In this document: positions 26,388-34,735 of the stretch, one piece after another
How the letters are laid out: each line of letters starts with the position of its first letter
How positions within the stretch are numbered: position 1 is the first letter of the stretch
Assembly: GCF_009764265.1 (NCBI RefSeq)
Contig: NZ_RWIR01000096.1
Location: forward strand, 1 to 64,000
From: Pseudomonas sp. PB101
Lineage (GTDB): Bacteria > Pseudomonadota > Gammaproteobacteria > Pseudomonadales > Pseudomonadaceae
Length of the DNA: 64,000 nucleotides
Direction: 5' to 3'
Program-made: the position numbers and the translations under genes
The notes under the pieces: model-generated
What the model was told of the DNA's origin: nothing
Database searches by the model: none
The model's input: only the letters and a program-made list of their open reading frames with translations

Positions 26388-27785
26388 ATGGCATCCCGCG
26401 CCCTCACCGTGCTTGCGCTGAGCACCATCACGCTGCTTTCCGGCTGCTCCGCCTTTCGCAACTACGACTCCGAACTGGCCCAGACCAACCAGCAACTGGC
26501 TACCGGCAATGTCGACGCCGCGTTGACCCTGCTGGAAAAGAACAACACGGGCACCGACAAAGACCTGCTCTATTACTTCGAAAAAGGCGAGTTGCTGCGC
26601 GCCAAAGGCGATCTCAGCGGCAGCCAGAGTGCCTGGAGCAGCGCCGACCAGGTGGTGGGAGCGTGGGAGGATTCGGTCAAGCTCGACACGGCCAAATACC
26701 TCGCCCAGTTCGGCAGCCTGGTGGTGAATGACAAAGTGCGTCGCTACGAAGGCTACGACTACGAAAAAGTCATGCTGACCACACAGATGGCCCTCAACCT
26801 GTTGGCCACCAACGATTTCGACGGCGCGCGCACGGCGATCAAGAAAACCCACGAGCGTGAAGCGGTGATTGCCGATCTGCGCGACAAGGAATACCTCAAG
26901 AGTGAGGAAGAGGCCGAGAAGGAAGGCGTCACCACTCAATACAAGGATTTGCAGGGTTATCCGGTCGCCAGCCTTGACGCACCGGAAGTGGTCGGCCTGA
27001 AAAACAGTTACCAGAGCGCGTTCAGTCACTATCTGGCCGGTTTCGTCTATGAAGCCCTGGGCGAAAAAGACCTGGCTGCGCCAGGCTATCGCAAGGCGGC
27101 GGAACTGCGCCCGAATACGCCACTGCTGGAACAGGCACTGGTCAACCTCGACAAGGCGAACGGCAAGGACGTGGACAGCGACATCCTGATCGTCGTGCAA
27201 AGCGGCCTGGCACCTGCCCGGGATTCCATCCGCGTGCCCCTGCCCCTGCCGATCAGCGGCAACGTGGTGATCACGCCACTGTCGTTCCCGATCATCAAGC
27301 CTGATACCTCGACTGCCGCGCTGACGCAGATCGGCGTGGACGGCCAGCAACTGAGCCTGACTCAACTCAACAGCACCACCGCCATGTCCCGCCGCGCCCT
27401 GCGCGATGACATGCCGGGCATCATCGTGCGCACCACCGTTCGAGCGGTGAGCCGTGGCGTGATGCAGAAGCAGCTCAATGAAACCAACCCTCTGGCGGGC
27501 CTGGCCGTGGGCATCACCTCCGCCGTGCTTGAAGGTGCCGATACCCGGACCTGGCGGACCCTGCCGGACAACACCCAGGTGGTACGCCTGCGCCTGAAAA
27601 AGGGCGAGCACCAGATCACCCTGCCAAACATCGTCGGCGCCACGGTGGTCAAGGTCACTGTCGATCAGCGCTACCAGGTCATCAGCCTGCGCGCCGTGGG
27701 CAACCAAGTGTTCGCCGCCGGCCCGGTCGCTCGCGTGAACCCGAGCATCAGCCCGGCCACCGTGGCCAGCCTCACCCAACCTTGA
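26388..27785 (+). CDS. COG3014-family lipoprotein
   Basis: A 465-residue exported lipoprotein with signal 'LTVLALSTITLLSGCSAF' and lipid cysteine at about residue 21. The N-terminal half is helical and TPR-like ('NQQLATGNVDAALTLLEKNN', 'YYFEKGELLRAKGDLSGSQ'). It belongs to the poorly studied COG3014 family, and its function is unknown. It is the first gene of a run of four envelope genes (with ycfL-like, lpoB and an LpoB-like gene, gaps of 15, 36 and 3 bases), so a role in cell-wall synthesis or outer-membrane upkeep is likely. Confidence 0.85.
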   Translation: MASRALTVLALSTITLLSGCSAFRNYDSELAQTNQQLATGNVDAALTLLEKNNTGTDKDLLYYFEKGELLRAKGDLSGSQSAWSSADQVVGAWEDSVKLDTAKYLAQFGSLVVNDKVRRYEGYDYEKVMLTTQMALNLLATNDFDGARTAIKKTHEREAVIADLRDKEYLKSEEEAEKEGVTTQYKDLQGYPVASLDAPEVVGLKNSYQSAFSHYLAGFVYEALGEKDLAAPGYRKAAELRPNTPLLEQALVNLDKANGKDVDSDILIVVQSGLAPARDSIRVPLPLPISGNVVITPLSFPIIKPDTSTAALTQIGVDGQQLSLTQLNSTTAMSRRALRDDMPGIIVRTTVRAVSRGVMQKQLNETNPLAGLAVGITSAVLEGADTRTWRTLPDNTQVVRLRLKKGEHQITLPNIVGATVVKVTVDQRYQVISLRAVGNQVFAAGPVARVNPSISPATVASLTQP

Positions 27786-27800
27786 GAACGGAGTCTTAGC

Positions 27801-28172
27801 ATGCGTTTCAAATTCATCGCGGCCCTCGGCCTGGCCCTGCTGGCCGGTTGCGCCACCCCGCCGCCACCGGAGCCGGGCAGCGCCGCGAGCAAAGTCGTGG
27901 CTCAAGGCAAGCTGAAAAACATCGTGGTCGGCGCCATGCGCGTAGCGCGTGAAAACGGCTTCATGACGGTCAACGCGCAACTGAGCAACACCAGCTTCAA
28001 CAACAAGACCTTCTACTACCGCTTTGCCTGGCTCGGCCCTGAAGGCTTCCCCATCGCCGAAGAAGAAACCTGGAAGAGCCAGATGATGTACGGCGAACAG
28101 ACCAGCTTCATCCAGGCCATCGCACCGACCGCCAAGGCCGTGGATTTCCGTCTGGAAATCAAGACGCCTTAA
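27801..28172 (+). CDS. YcfL-family lipoprotein
   Basis: A 123-residue lipoprotein with lipobox LLAGC (cysteine near residue 17), a proline-rich linker ('ATPPPPEPGS') and a small beta domain with 'NKTFYYRFAWLGPEGFPI', as in YcfL of enterobacteria. YcfL is encoded beside lpoB in E. coli too. The molecular role is unknown. AACGGAG precedes the ATG. Confidence 0.88.
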   Translation: MRFKFIAALGLALLAGCATPPPPEPGSAASKVVAQGKLKNIVVGAMRVARENGFMTVNAQLSNTSFNNKTFYYRFAWLGPEGFPIAEEETWKSQMMYGEQTSFIQAIAPTAKAVDFRLEIKTP

Positions 28173-28208
28173 GCCATACCCCTATTCCAGTTTCCAGAGA
28201 GCACTCCC

Positions 28209-28796
28209 ATGTTTGCACGCTTTTCCTTCATCGCCGTCATCGCCCTGCTGGCCAGCGGTTGCGCCAACACCTCGCCGACCCTGGGCAGCAAGAACATCGG
28301 CTACGGCGACACCAAAGCGGTTGAAACCGTGACCAACGAGTTCGGTTCCACCGACCTGCAGATGATCGCCGAATCCATGACCCGCTCCCTGGCCCAGTCC
28401 GGCATCCTCCAGGGTCGGCCGGTGGTGCAGGTCTACGATGTGAAGAACAAGACCAGCGAGTACATCGACACCCGCGAAATCACCACCAGCATCAAGACCC
28501 AGTTGATGAAGACCGGCACTGCCCGCTTCTCCAGCGACAACACCCAGATGCAGAGCCAGGTCGACCAACTCAAGCTGCAGAACCAGAGCGGCCTGTACAA
28601 GAAGAACACCGTGGCCAAGACCGGCAACATGATCGCCGCCAAGTACCGCCTTGAAGGTTCGATCAGCTCGATCGTCAAGCGCAGCAGCGACTACAAGGAC
28701 GTCTTCTACAAATTCAGCCTGCAACTGATCGACGTCGAAAGCGGTCTGGCCGAATGGATGGACGAAAAAGAGATCCGCAAGACCACGGAGCGCTGA
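28209..28796 (+). CDS. lpoB: penicillin-binding protein activator LpoB
   Basis: A 195-residue outer-membrane lipoprotein (lipobox 'LLASGC', cysteine near residue 18) with a TolB-N-like domain from about residue 40 ('ADLQMIAESM'-like 'TDLQMIAESMTRSLAQSGIL'). In E. coli LpoB reaches through the periplasm to activate PBP1b. The linker here is shorter than in E. coli LpoB. Pseudomonads are known to use another activator, LpoP, for PBP1b, so the partner here is uncertain. It is third in the four-gene operon. Confidence 0.85.
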   Translation: MFARFSFIAVIALLASGCANTSPTLGSKNIGYGDTKAVETVTNEFGSTDLQMIAESMTRSLAQSGILQGRPVVQVYDVKNKTSEYIDTREITTSIKTQLMKTGTARFSSDNTQMQSQVDQLKLQNQSGLYKKNTVAKTGNMIAAKYRLEGSISSIVKRSSDYKDVFYKFSLQLIDVESGLAEWMDEKEIRKTTER

Positions 28797-28799
28797 TCG

Positions 28800-29543
28800 A
28801 TGCGCGCATGGATTGGCATGATGGCCCTCGCTTGCGCGTTCGGCGCGCAGGCGGCGCCAAAAGTGGCGGTGACGGATCTGGCGTATCAGGAACGTGTGGA
28901 GCAGTACATCCACATCGTCTCCGCACAAAGCAATTTCCAGGCGAGTCCCTACAGCGCCAGCGGATCGCCGAGCTACAACGAAATCGAAGCCACCAGCAGT
29001 TACATCGAGCAGGGTGAGCTGCGCAAGTTCACCGGTGACATCAAGGGTGAAATCCTGCGTACCGGCATGTTCCAGCTGGTGCAGGGCACGCCTTACACGT
29101 CGTCGTCCAAGGGTGACGTCTTTGATGTGATCAGGCGGATCAAGGCCGGCAATTTCAAGGGTGCCGATTACGTGCTGTTCGGCACCGTGTCGGACATCGA
29201 CTTCACCCGCGACGTGACTGAGCTGGCCAATACGGACAGCCATTCCGCGGTGCTGGGGCTGACCCTGGTCGCGGACTTCAGCCTGATCAATACCCGCACC
29301 TTCGAGATCACCTCGGCCTTCACGGCGATGGGCGAAGGCCAGGACACCAAGCTGGTGAATGGCCGGGACATCAAGGTTTCGCTGAACCGCCCGCGGGTGG
29401 TACGCGAGGTGTCCAAGGCACTGGGTGAGGACGTGGCTGCACAAATGAGCCAGCAGCTTGGCGAAGGTGGTGACGAAGCACCAAGGCAAGCGCCGTTGCG
29501 CAACAACCTGCCAGCGGACTCGGCGCCCGTGATTCTGCGCTGA
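28800..29543 (+). CDS. LpoB/CsgG-like periplasmic protein
   Basis: A 247-residue exported protein with a cleavable signal (about 1-19, ending AQAAP) and no lipobox cysteine. The mature part starts 'KVAVTDLAYQERVEQYIH' and contains 'FKGADYVLFGTVSDIDF', a pattern seen in the LpoB/TolB-N/CsgG group. The C-terminal 40 residues are low-complexity. It begins 3 bases after lpoB, so the two are translated together. It is probably a soluble paralogue or partner of LpoB; function unknown. A terminator follows. Confidence 0.78.
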   Translation: MRAWIGMMALACAFGAQAAPKVAVTDLAYQERVEQYIHIVSAQSNFQASPYSASGSPSYNEIEATSSYIEQGELRKFTGDIKGEILRTGMFQLVQGTPYTSSSKGDVFDVIRRIKAGNFKGADYVLFGTVSDIDFTRDVTELANTDSHSAVLGLTLVADFSLINTRTFEITSAFTAMGEGQDTKLVNGRDIKVSLNRPRVVREVSKALGEDVAAQMSQQLGEGGDEAPRQAPLRNNLPADSAPVILR

Positions 29544-29560
29544 CCGGCCGGCCGACAATG

Positions 29561-29591
29561 CAAAAGGCGACCTGAAAAGGTCGCCTTTTTT
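29561..29591. terminator. intrinsic terminator of the lpoB operon
   Basis: The stem AAAAGGCGACCT / AGGTCGCCTTTT has a loop of three to four bases and T-runs on both strands. It lies 18 bases past the last gene and also serves the convergent lysE-family gene. Confidence 0.9.
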
Positions 29592-29604
29592 GTGCCTGGC
29601 GCAA

Positions 29605-30237
29605 TCAGACCGCGGCTTTGCGCAGTGTCGCCATGAACGCCGCCGCGCCAATGAACAGCCCGGCAAAGGTGCGATTCATGCGTTTCTGTTGTTTGGGCGT
29701 GCGCAACAGGCGCAGCACCCTGGAGGCCAACCCGGTGTAGCCGGCCATGACGATCAGGTCGACGCAGATCATGGTCACGCCGATGATCACGTACTGGATC
29801 AGCAGCGGCGCATGCGGGTCGATGAACTGTGGCAACACCGCGAGCATGAACACCAGGGCCTTGGGGTTGCTGATGTTCACCAGGAAGCCACGGAACACCA
29901 GAGCCATCGGCTTGCCGATCTGGCGTACGGCGGCGTCATCGCTCATGTCGCTGGGCAGCGCGCGCCATTGTTTGATAGCGAGGTAGACCAGATAGGCCAC
30001 GCCGAACCATTTGATCGCGTAGAAGGCGCTGGCCGATGCCGTGAGAATCGCGCCAACCCCGGCGCCGACAATCGCAATCTGCACCGCCAGGCCCAGTTGC
30101 AGGCCCAGGGCGTTCCAGTAGCCGCGCCAGAAACCGTACTGCAGGCCGCTGGACATCGACGCAATGGCGCCGGCACCGGGGGACAGGCTGATCACCCAGC
30201 AGGCGGCAAAAAACGCCAGCCATGTTTGAAGCTCCAT
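29605..30237 (-). CDS. LysE/RhtB-family amino acid exporter
   Basis: A 210-residue inner-membrane exporter with about six hydrophobic segments. It opens with 'WLAFFAACWVISLSPGAGAI', the family pattern, and contains 'NISNPKALVFMLAVLPQFI' near the middle. Relatives export amino acids or homoserine lactones. The substrate is unknown. It converges on the lpoB operon. Confidence 0.9.
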   Translation of the reverse strand: MELQTWLAFFAACWVISLSPGAGAIASMSSGLQYGFWRGYWNALGLQLGLAVQIAIVGAGVGAILTASASAFYAIKWFGVAYLVYLAIKQWRALPSDMSDDAAVRQIGKPMALVFRGFLVNISNPKALVFMLAVLPQFIDPHAPLLIQYVIIGVTMICVDLIVMAGYTGLASRVLRLLRTPKQQKRMNRTFAGLFIGAAAFMATLRKAAV

Positions 30238-30334
30238 TGCACACCTCGACTCAGACTCGTGACAGACGTCTAAGCTAATGCGGGTTTGGATGGATGACTA
30301 CCGATTTTTTTGCAGGAATCAGCTAACCGCCGGC

Positions 30335-30916
30335 TTACTTCTCAAACCCGCTGGAAGGAAACACATCCGTCCCGCGCCAGCGCCGTACCGAACGCTGGAA
30401 GAACAAGCTGTTGGGCACCTGCACCATGGCGCTGCCCGTGCCGAGCTCTTCGGCCTCGACCAGCGTGGTGTAAAGGAGATTGATCGCCACCACCCGGCCT
30501 TTGACGCCAGGTTTGTCGGTGGTGTCCACCAACTCGACCACGTCGCCCAGGCGAAACGGGCCGACGGTAAAGATCAGGATCGCGCACAGCAGGTTCGAGA
30601 GCACGCTCCACATGGCGAAAAACGCCACCGCCGCGACCGCGACGAAACCGGATAGCGCGGTCCAGAGCACCGTGGCCGACACACCGAGTCGCTCCAGCAC
30701 GAAAATCAGCGCGCTGCCCATGATCAGCCAGCGCAAACCGCCCCGCAGCGGCATCATCAGTTGCGGCGGAAACGGGTAACGCTCACCGAGACGGGTCAGG
30801 CCCTTGGCGACGAAACGCTGGGCGAAGTAGCCGGCCAGCAGGATCAGCAGGATTTGCACGCCGAGCCAGATCGGCTCGGCCCACACCGCCGGCAACGGCA
30901 ACTTGAAGGCATCCAT
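30335..30916 (-). CDS. small-conductance mechanosensitive channel (MscS family)
   Basis: A 193-residue membrane protein, shorter than MscS (286). It has three to four N-terminal helices, the pore helix region 'ALSGFVAVAAVAFFAMWSVL' (about 84-103) and the start of the beta domain 'FRLGDVVELVD'; the C-terminal vestibule of MscS is missing. The start MDAFKLPLPAV at 30916 overlaps the stop of the ABC-F gene by one base (TGATG), which fixes it and implies coupling. It probably releases solutes under osmotic stress. Confidence 0.88.
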   Translation of the reverse strand: MDAFKLPLPAVWAEPIWLGVQILLILLAGYFAQRFVAKGLTRLGERYPFPPQLMMPLRGGLRWLIMGSALIFVLERLGVSATVLWTALSGFVAVAAVAFFAMWSVLSNLLCAILIFTVGPFRLGDVVELVDTTDKPGVKGRVVAINLLYTTLVEAEELGTGSAMVQVPNSLFFQRSVRRWRGTDVFPSSGFEK

Positions 30917-32826
30917 CAGGACAGCGCCTCCAGCTCCGCCTGCATGCTTTCCAGCAACTCCAGGGCTTCCATCCACGCCTCTTCCAGTTCCGCCTCACGT
31001 ACTTTCAGCTTGGCCTGCTCGGCCAGCAGATCACGCAATTCATTCTTGCGCGCCGGTTCGTAGATGTCGCTGTCACCGAGACTGGCATCGATCTTCGCCA
31101 GCTTTTCGTGGAGCTTGCCCAGTTCGGCTTCGAGCTTGTCGGCCTCGCGCTTGTGCGGCGCCAGTTGCTGACGCAACGCCGCTGCGGCCTGACGCTGGGC
31201 TTTCTTGTCGGTCTTGTCCGGGTTCACCGGTGTCGTGCTGACCGGGGCGTTGCGCTGGCGATACTCCACCAGCCAGCGGGTGTAGTCCTCCAGATCGCCG
31301 TCGAACTCTTCGACCTTGCCGTCCGCCACCAGATAGAAATTGTCGGTGGTGCTTTTGAGCAAGTGACGGTCGTGGGAGACCACCAGTACCGCACCGCTGA
31401 ATTCCTGCAGGGCCATGGTCAGCGCCAGGCGCATTTCCAGGTCCAGGTGGTTGGTCGGTTCGTCGAGCAGCAACAGGTTCGGCCGGTCCCAGGCAATCAG
31501 GGCCAACGCCAGGCGCGCCTTCTCGCCACCGGAGAAATTCAGCACCGGCTCGTCGATCCGCGCGCCACGGAAGTCGAAACCGCCGAGGAAGTCACGCAGG
31601 GTCTGCTCGCGCTCGGTCGGTGCCAGACGCTGCAGGTGCAGCAACGGACTGGCCTTGGAATCCAGAGAGTCGAGCTGATGCTGGGCGAAGTAGCCGACCA
31701 CGGTGTTCTCGCCACGGGTCAAGCGGCCGGCCAATGGCGAAAGCTCACCGGCAAGGTTCTTGATCAGGGTCGATTTACCGGCACCGTTCGGGCCGAGCAG
31801 ACCGATTCGCGCGCCCGGGGTCAGTTGCAGCTTGACCTTCTCCAGCACGGTTTTGTCACCGTAACCCAAGCGGGCATCGGACAGGTCGATCAGCGGGCTG
31901 GAGATTTTCTGCGATTCACGGAAGACAAAGTCGAACGGCGAATCGACGTGGGCAGCGGTCAGCTCTTCCATCCGCTCCAGGGCCTTGATCCGGCTCTGGG
32001 CCTGACGGGCCTTGGTGGCCTGGGCCTTGAAGCGGGCGATGTAGCTTTCCATGTGCGCACGTTGCACCTGCTGCTTCTCGTACGCCTGCTGTTGCTGGGC
32101 CAGGCGTTCGGCACGGGCGCGCTCGAAAGCGCTGTAGCCACCGCGATACAGGGTGATTTTGCGCTGATCGACGTGGGCCACGTGGTCGACCACGGCATCG
32201 AGGAAATCGCGGTCGTGGGAAATCAGCATCAAGGTGCCGGGATAGCTCTTGAGCCATTCCTCAAGCCAGATGATGGCGTCGAGGTCCAGGTGGTTGGTCG
32301 GTTCGTCGAGCAGCAACAGGTCCGATGGGCACATCAGGGCCTGCGCCAGGTTCAGGCGCATCCGCCAGCCACCGGAGAAATCCCCGACCGGGCGATCCAT
32401 CTGCTCGTTGGTGAACCCAAGGCCGGCCAGCAACTTGCGCGCCCGGGCGTCGGCGGTGTAGCCGTCGGCGCTGTCGAGTTCCGAGTGCAGGCGGGCCTGT
32501 GCGGCACCGTCATGGGCCGCTTCGGCTGCCGCCAGGTCGCGTTGCACCTGACGCAGGCGCAGGTCGCCATCGAGCACGTAGTCGACCGCCATGCGTTCGA
32601 GCGTGTCGACCTCCTGGCGCATGTGGGCGATACGCCAGTCGGCCGGCAGGAAGCAGTCACCCGAGTCCGGGTGCAGCTCGCCCCGAAGCAAGGCGAACAG
32701 GCTCGATTTGCCGGCGCCGTTGGCACCGATGAGGCCGGCTTTGTGGCCGGCGTGCAGGGTCAGCTCGGCGTCTTCTAGCAGACGTTGCGGGCCACGCTGT
32801 AAAGTCAGGTTCTGAAGTCGAATCAT
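30916..32826 (-). CDS. ABC-F family ATPase (YheS type)
   Basis: A 636-residue soluble protein with two fused ABC ATPase domains and no membrane part. Walker A motifs are 'GANGAGKSSLF' (about 32-42) and 'GPNGAGKSTLIKNL' (about 340-353). Both Walker B regions read 'LLLLDEPTNHLDL'. The P-site tRNA-interaction linker lies between them. The C-terminal 100 residues are a charged coiled coil ('HKREADKLEAELGKLHEKL'). ABC-F proteins bind ribosomes and rescue stalled translation. The start MIRLQNLTLQ is preferred over an upstream one that adds 11 unrelated residues. Its stop is shared with the MscS-like start. Confidence 0.95.
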   Translation of the reverse strand: MIRLQNLTLQRGPQRLLEDAELTLHAGHKAGLIGANGAGKSSLFALLRGELHPDSGDCFLPADWRIAHMRQEVDTLERMAVDYVLDGDLRLRQVQRDLAAAEAAHDGAAQARLHSELDSADGYTADARARKLLAGLGFTNEQMDRPVGDFSGGWRMRLNLAQALMCPSDLLLLDEPTNHLDLDAIIWLEEWLKSYPGTLMLISHDRDFLDAVVDHVAHVDQRKITLYRGGYSAFERARAERLAQQQQAYEKQQVQRAHMESYIARFKAQATKARQAQSRIKALERMEELTAAHVDSPFDFVFRESQKISSPLIDLSDARLGYGDKTVLEKVKLQLTPGARIGLLGPNGAGKSTLIKNLAGELSPLAGRLTRGENTVVGYFAQHQLDSLDSKASPLLHLQRLAPTEREQTLRDFLGGFDFRGARIDEPVLNFSGGEKARLALALIAWDRPNLLLLDEPTNHLDLEMRLALTMALQEFSGAVLVVSHDRHLLKSTTDNFYLVADGKVEEFDGDLEDYTRWLVEYRQRNAPVSTTPVNPDKTDKKAQRQAAAALRQQLAPHKREADKLEAELGKLHEKLAKIDASLGDSDIYEPARKNELRDLLAEQAKLKVREAELEEAWMEALELLESMQAELEALS

Positions 32827-32876
32827 AATGGCGGCGGAGTCTACCAGCTTCGCTCGCAACTGGCGCGAGTAGCACT

Positions 32877-33341
32877 ATGTCCTCTGACCTGTGGAGCTTT
32901 TCCCTGAACACCTACGCCCGCCCTGGCATTGAGCAGGCATGCCTGCAATTGCAGGCGGCGGGGGTCAATGTGTGCCTGTTGCTGTGCAGTGCATGGCTGG
33001 GACAACGAGGCGTGGCCTGCGATGAGCAGCGTTTGCAGCAACTGCGCAGTGTGGCCTTTGCGTGGGACAGCGATGTCGTGCGGCCGTTACGCGCCTTGCG
33101 TACGCAATGGAAGGCCGCTGCCACGGCAGACGCCGATTTGCACAACATGCGTGAACAAGTGAAGGCACTGGAGCTGGAAGCCGAGCGGCATCTGTTGTTG
33201 CGGCTCGAGAGAGCGGCGCAGAGTTGGCCGCAAGGTGCCGAGACCGATCTGGCGGCCTGGCTGGAAGGTGCGACGGCGGGTGCCGCCCACCTGCACCGCG
33301 ACGCGCTGCATCAGCTGCGCGTCGCGGTAACCGGCACTTAG
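32877..33341 (+). CDS. TIGR02444 family protein
   Basis: A 154-residue soluble protein that begins 'SDLWSFSLNTYARPGIEQAC', the hallmark of the pseudomonad family TIGR02444. It is helical with a leucine-rich middle and no known catalytic motif. The function is unknown. It is divergent from the ABC-F gene with 50 bases between, and its 3' end overlaps the algP stop by four bases on the opposite strand. Confidence 0.85.
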   Translation: MSSDLWSFSLNTYARPGIEQACLQLQAAGVNVCLLLCSAWLGQRGVACDEQRLQQLRSVAFAWDSDVVRPLRALRTQWKAAATADADLHNMREQVKALELEAERHLLLRLERAAQSWPQGAETDLAAWLEGATAGAAHLHRDALHQLRVAVTGT

Positions 33342-34543
33342 GAAGCGCTGGTCGGGGTGGTTGCTGCGATCGATGCGGCGGCCGGCGTTGGCGCTGGCGT
33401 GGCTGTCGAGGTGGCTGCTGCCAAAGCAGACGTTGCTGCCGGAGCCGGGTTGGCTGGCTTGGCAACCGGTGCAGTGGCTGGCTTGGCCGCAACCGGCTTT
33501 TTCACTGCGGGCTTGGCGGCTGGTTTTGCAGCAGGTTTTGCGGCAGCCGGTTTGGCGGCAGCTGGCTTCGCAGCGGCGGGCTTCGCAGCGGCGGGCTTGG
33601 CGGCTGGTTTGGCGGCAGCGGCTGGTTTCGCTGCAGCCGGTTTTGCGGCTGGTTTTGCAGCAGGTTTAGCCGCGGGTTTGGCAGCCGCTTTTGCGGCGGG
33701 TTTTGCCGCTGGCTTGGCTGCTGGTTTTGCAGCGACGGGTTTTGCAGCCGGCTTGGCGGCAGGTTTCGCCGCAGCGGTTCGGGCGGCAGGTTTTGCTGCT
33801 GGTTTAGCGGCCGATTTAGCTGCCGGTTTTGCTGCTGGTTTAGCAGCCGGTTTTGCAGCCGGTTTAGCGGCAGTGGTTTTGGCCACTGCCGGTTTGGCAG
33901 CGGCGGTTTTTGCAGCGGCAGGTCGGGCAGCGGCAGGTTTGGCAGCCGTGGTTTTAGCAGCTGGTTTTGCGGCGCTGGCAGCAGCCGGTTTTCTCGCAGC
34001 CGGTTTTGCAGCAGGTTTGGCTGCGGCAGTTTTCGCTGCTGGTTTGGCAGCAGCAGTTTTTGCAGCAGCAGGCTTGGCCGGTGCTTTTGCAGCAGCCGGT
34101 TTGGCAGCGGCTTTCTTCGCAGGAGCCGCAGCAGGCTTGGCCGCACGCAGGGACAACGCCTTGCCGACAGCCTCTTGAACACGACCGACGCCCTGGGCCA
34201 GTTTCAGGCTCTCCTGGGCATCGCGCTTGAGTTGCAGAATGTAGCCGCGGGTTTCCGATTGACGATCCTTCAGGGCATCGAGCAGCTCTTCAAGGTCGGC
34301 GACTGCGCCCTTGGCCTTGGCTTGCGCCTTGGCTTTTCCGGCCGACGCAGCGTCCTGCAATTTGGTGCGGGACTTGTGCAGTTTTTCTTGCGCTTTTCCG
34401 CGCTGCTTTTCCAGTTTGGCGAGCAGTTTTTCAGCATCAGCCAAGGCTTCGGAACAAGCGGTTTCCAGATGCTCGAGCAGGCTGCCCGAGAGTTGTTGGA
34501 GCAGGTGCAACGGAGTGCTTACTGGCTTCTTGGTGGCCGACAT
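33338..34543 (-). CDS. algP: AlgP (AlgR3), histone H1-like alginate regulator
   Basis: A 401-residue DNA-associated protein. The N-terminal 130 residues are helical and coiled coil-like ('LLAKLEKQRGKAQEKLHKS'). From about residue 134 to 385 it is built of tandem KPAA / KPAAK / KTAA units, as in the histone H1-like tail of P. aeruginosa AlgP, which affects alginate and iron-related gene expression. The codons in the units differ, so the array is not a perfect DNA repeat. The tail ends with 'ATSALAAATSTATPAPTPAA'. The start MSATKKPVS at 34543 is preceded by GGAGG. Array length probably varies between strains. Confidence 0.93.
   Translation of the reverse strand: MSATKKPVSTPLHLLQQLSGSLLEHLETACSEALADAEKLLAKLEKQRGKAQEKLHKSRTKLQDAASAGKAKAQAKAKGAVADLEELLDALKDRQSETRGYILQLKRDAQESLKLAQGVGRVQEAVGKALSLRAAKPAAAPAKKAAAKPAAAKAPAKPAAAKTAAAKPAAKTAAAKPAAKPAARKPAAASAAKPAAKTTAAKPAAARPAAAKTAAAKPAVAKTTAAKPAAKPAAKPAAKPAAKSAAKPAAKPAARTAAAKPAAKPAAKPVAAKPAAKPAAKPAAKAAAKPAAKPAAKPAAKPAAAKPAAAAKPAAKPAAAKPAAAKPAAAKPAAAKPAAKPAAKPAVKKPVAAKPATAPVAKPANPAPAATSALAAATSTATPAPTPAAASIAATTPTSAS
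33350..34145. repeat. degenerate 12-base coding repeat array in algP
   Basis: The plus strand shows dozens of variants of GGTTTTGCAGCA / GGCTTGGCGGCT in phase with the KPAA protein units. Unit boundaries are blurred by synonymous changes and short insertions. Slippage-driven length change is likely. Confidence 0.85.
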
Positions 34544-34735
34544 GGTTTACCTCCTGGCTGAAGTGAGTGCGGCTCATACTAGACCTCTGCTGCAACCGCC
34601 GCTAGGGCATGTTGACACTATCGAAAGCGTTGTGTTGCAAAGGACTGAAAAACTTCTGCGTCGACGCGAAAGCAGTTCACCGTTGTGCGCATTCTCACTG
34701 GCATAATCGCCCGCAATTCAGGTCGGAGAGTGCCC

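Noticed and set aside
33357..34178. Long plus-strand frame rich in A, G, F and L opposite algP
   Set aside because: It is the antisense of the KPAA repeat array and consists of the reverse-complement codons only; algP on the minus strand has the family N-terminus and a ribosome site.
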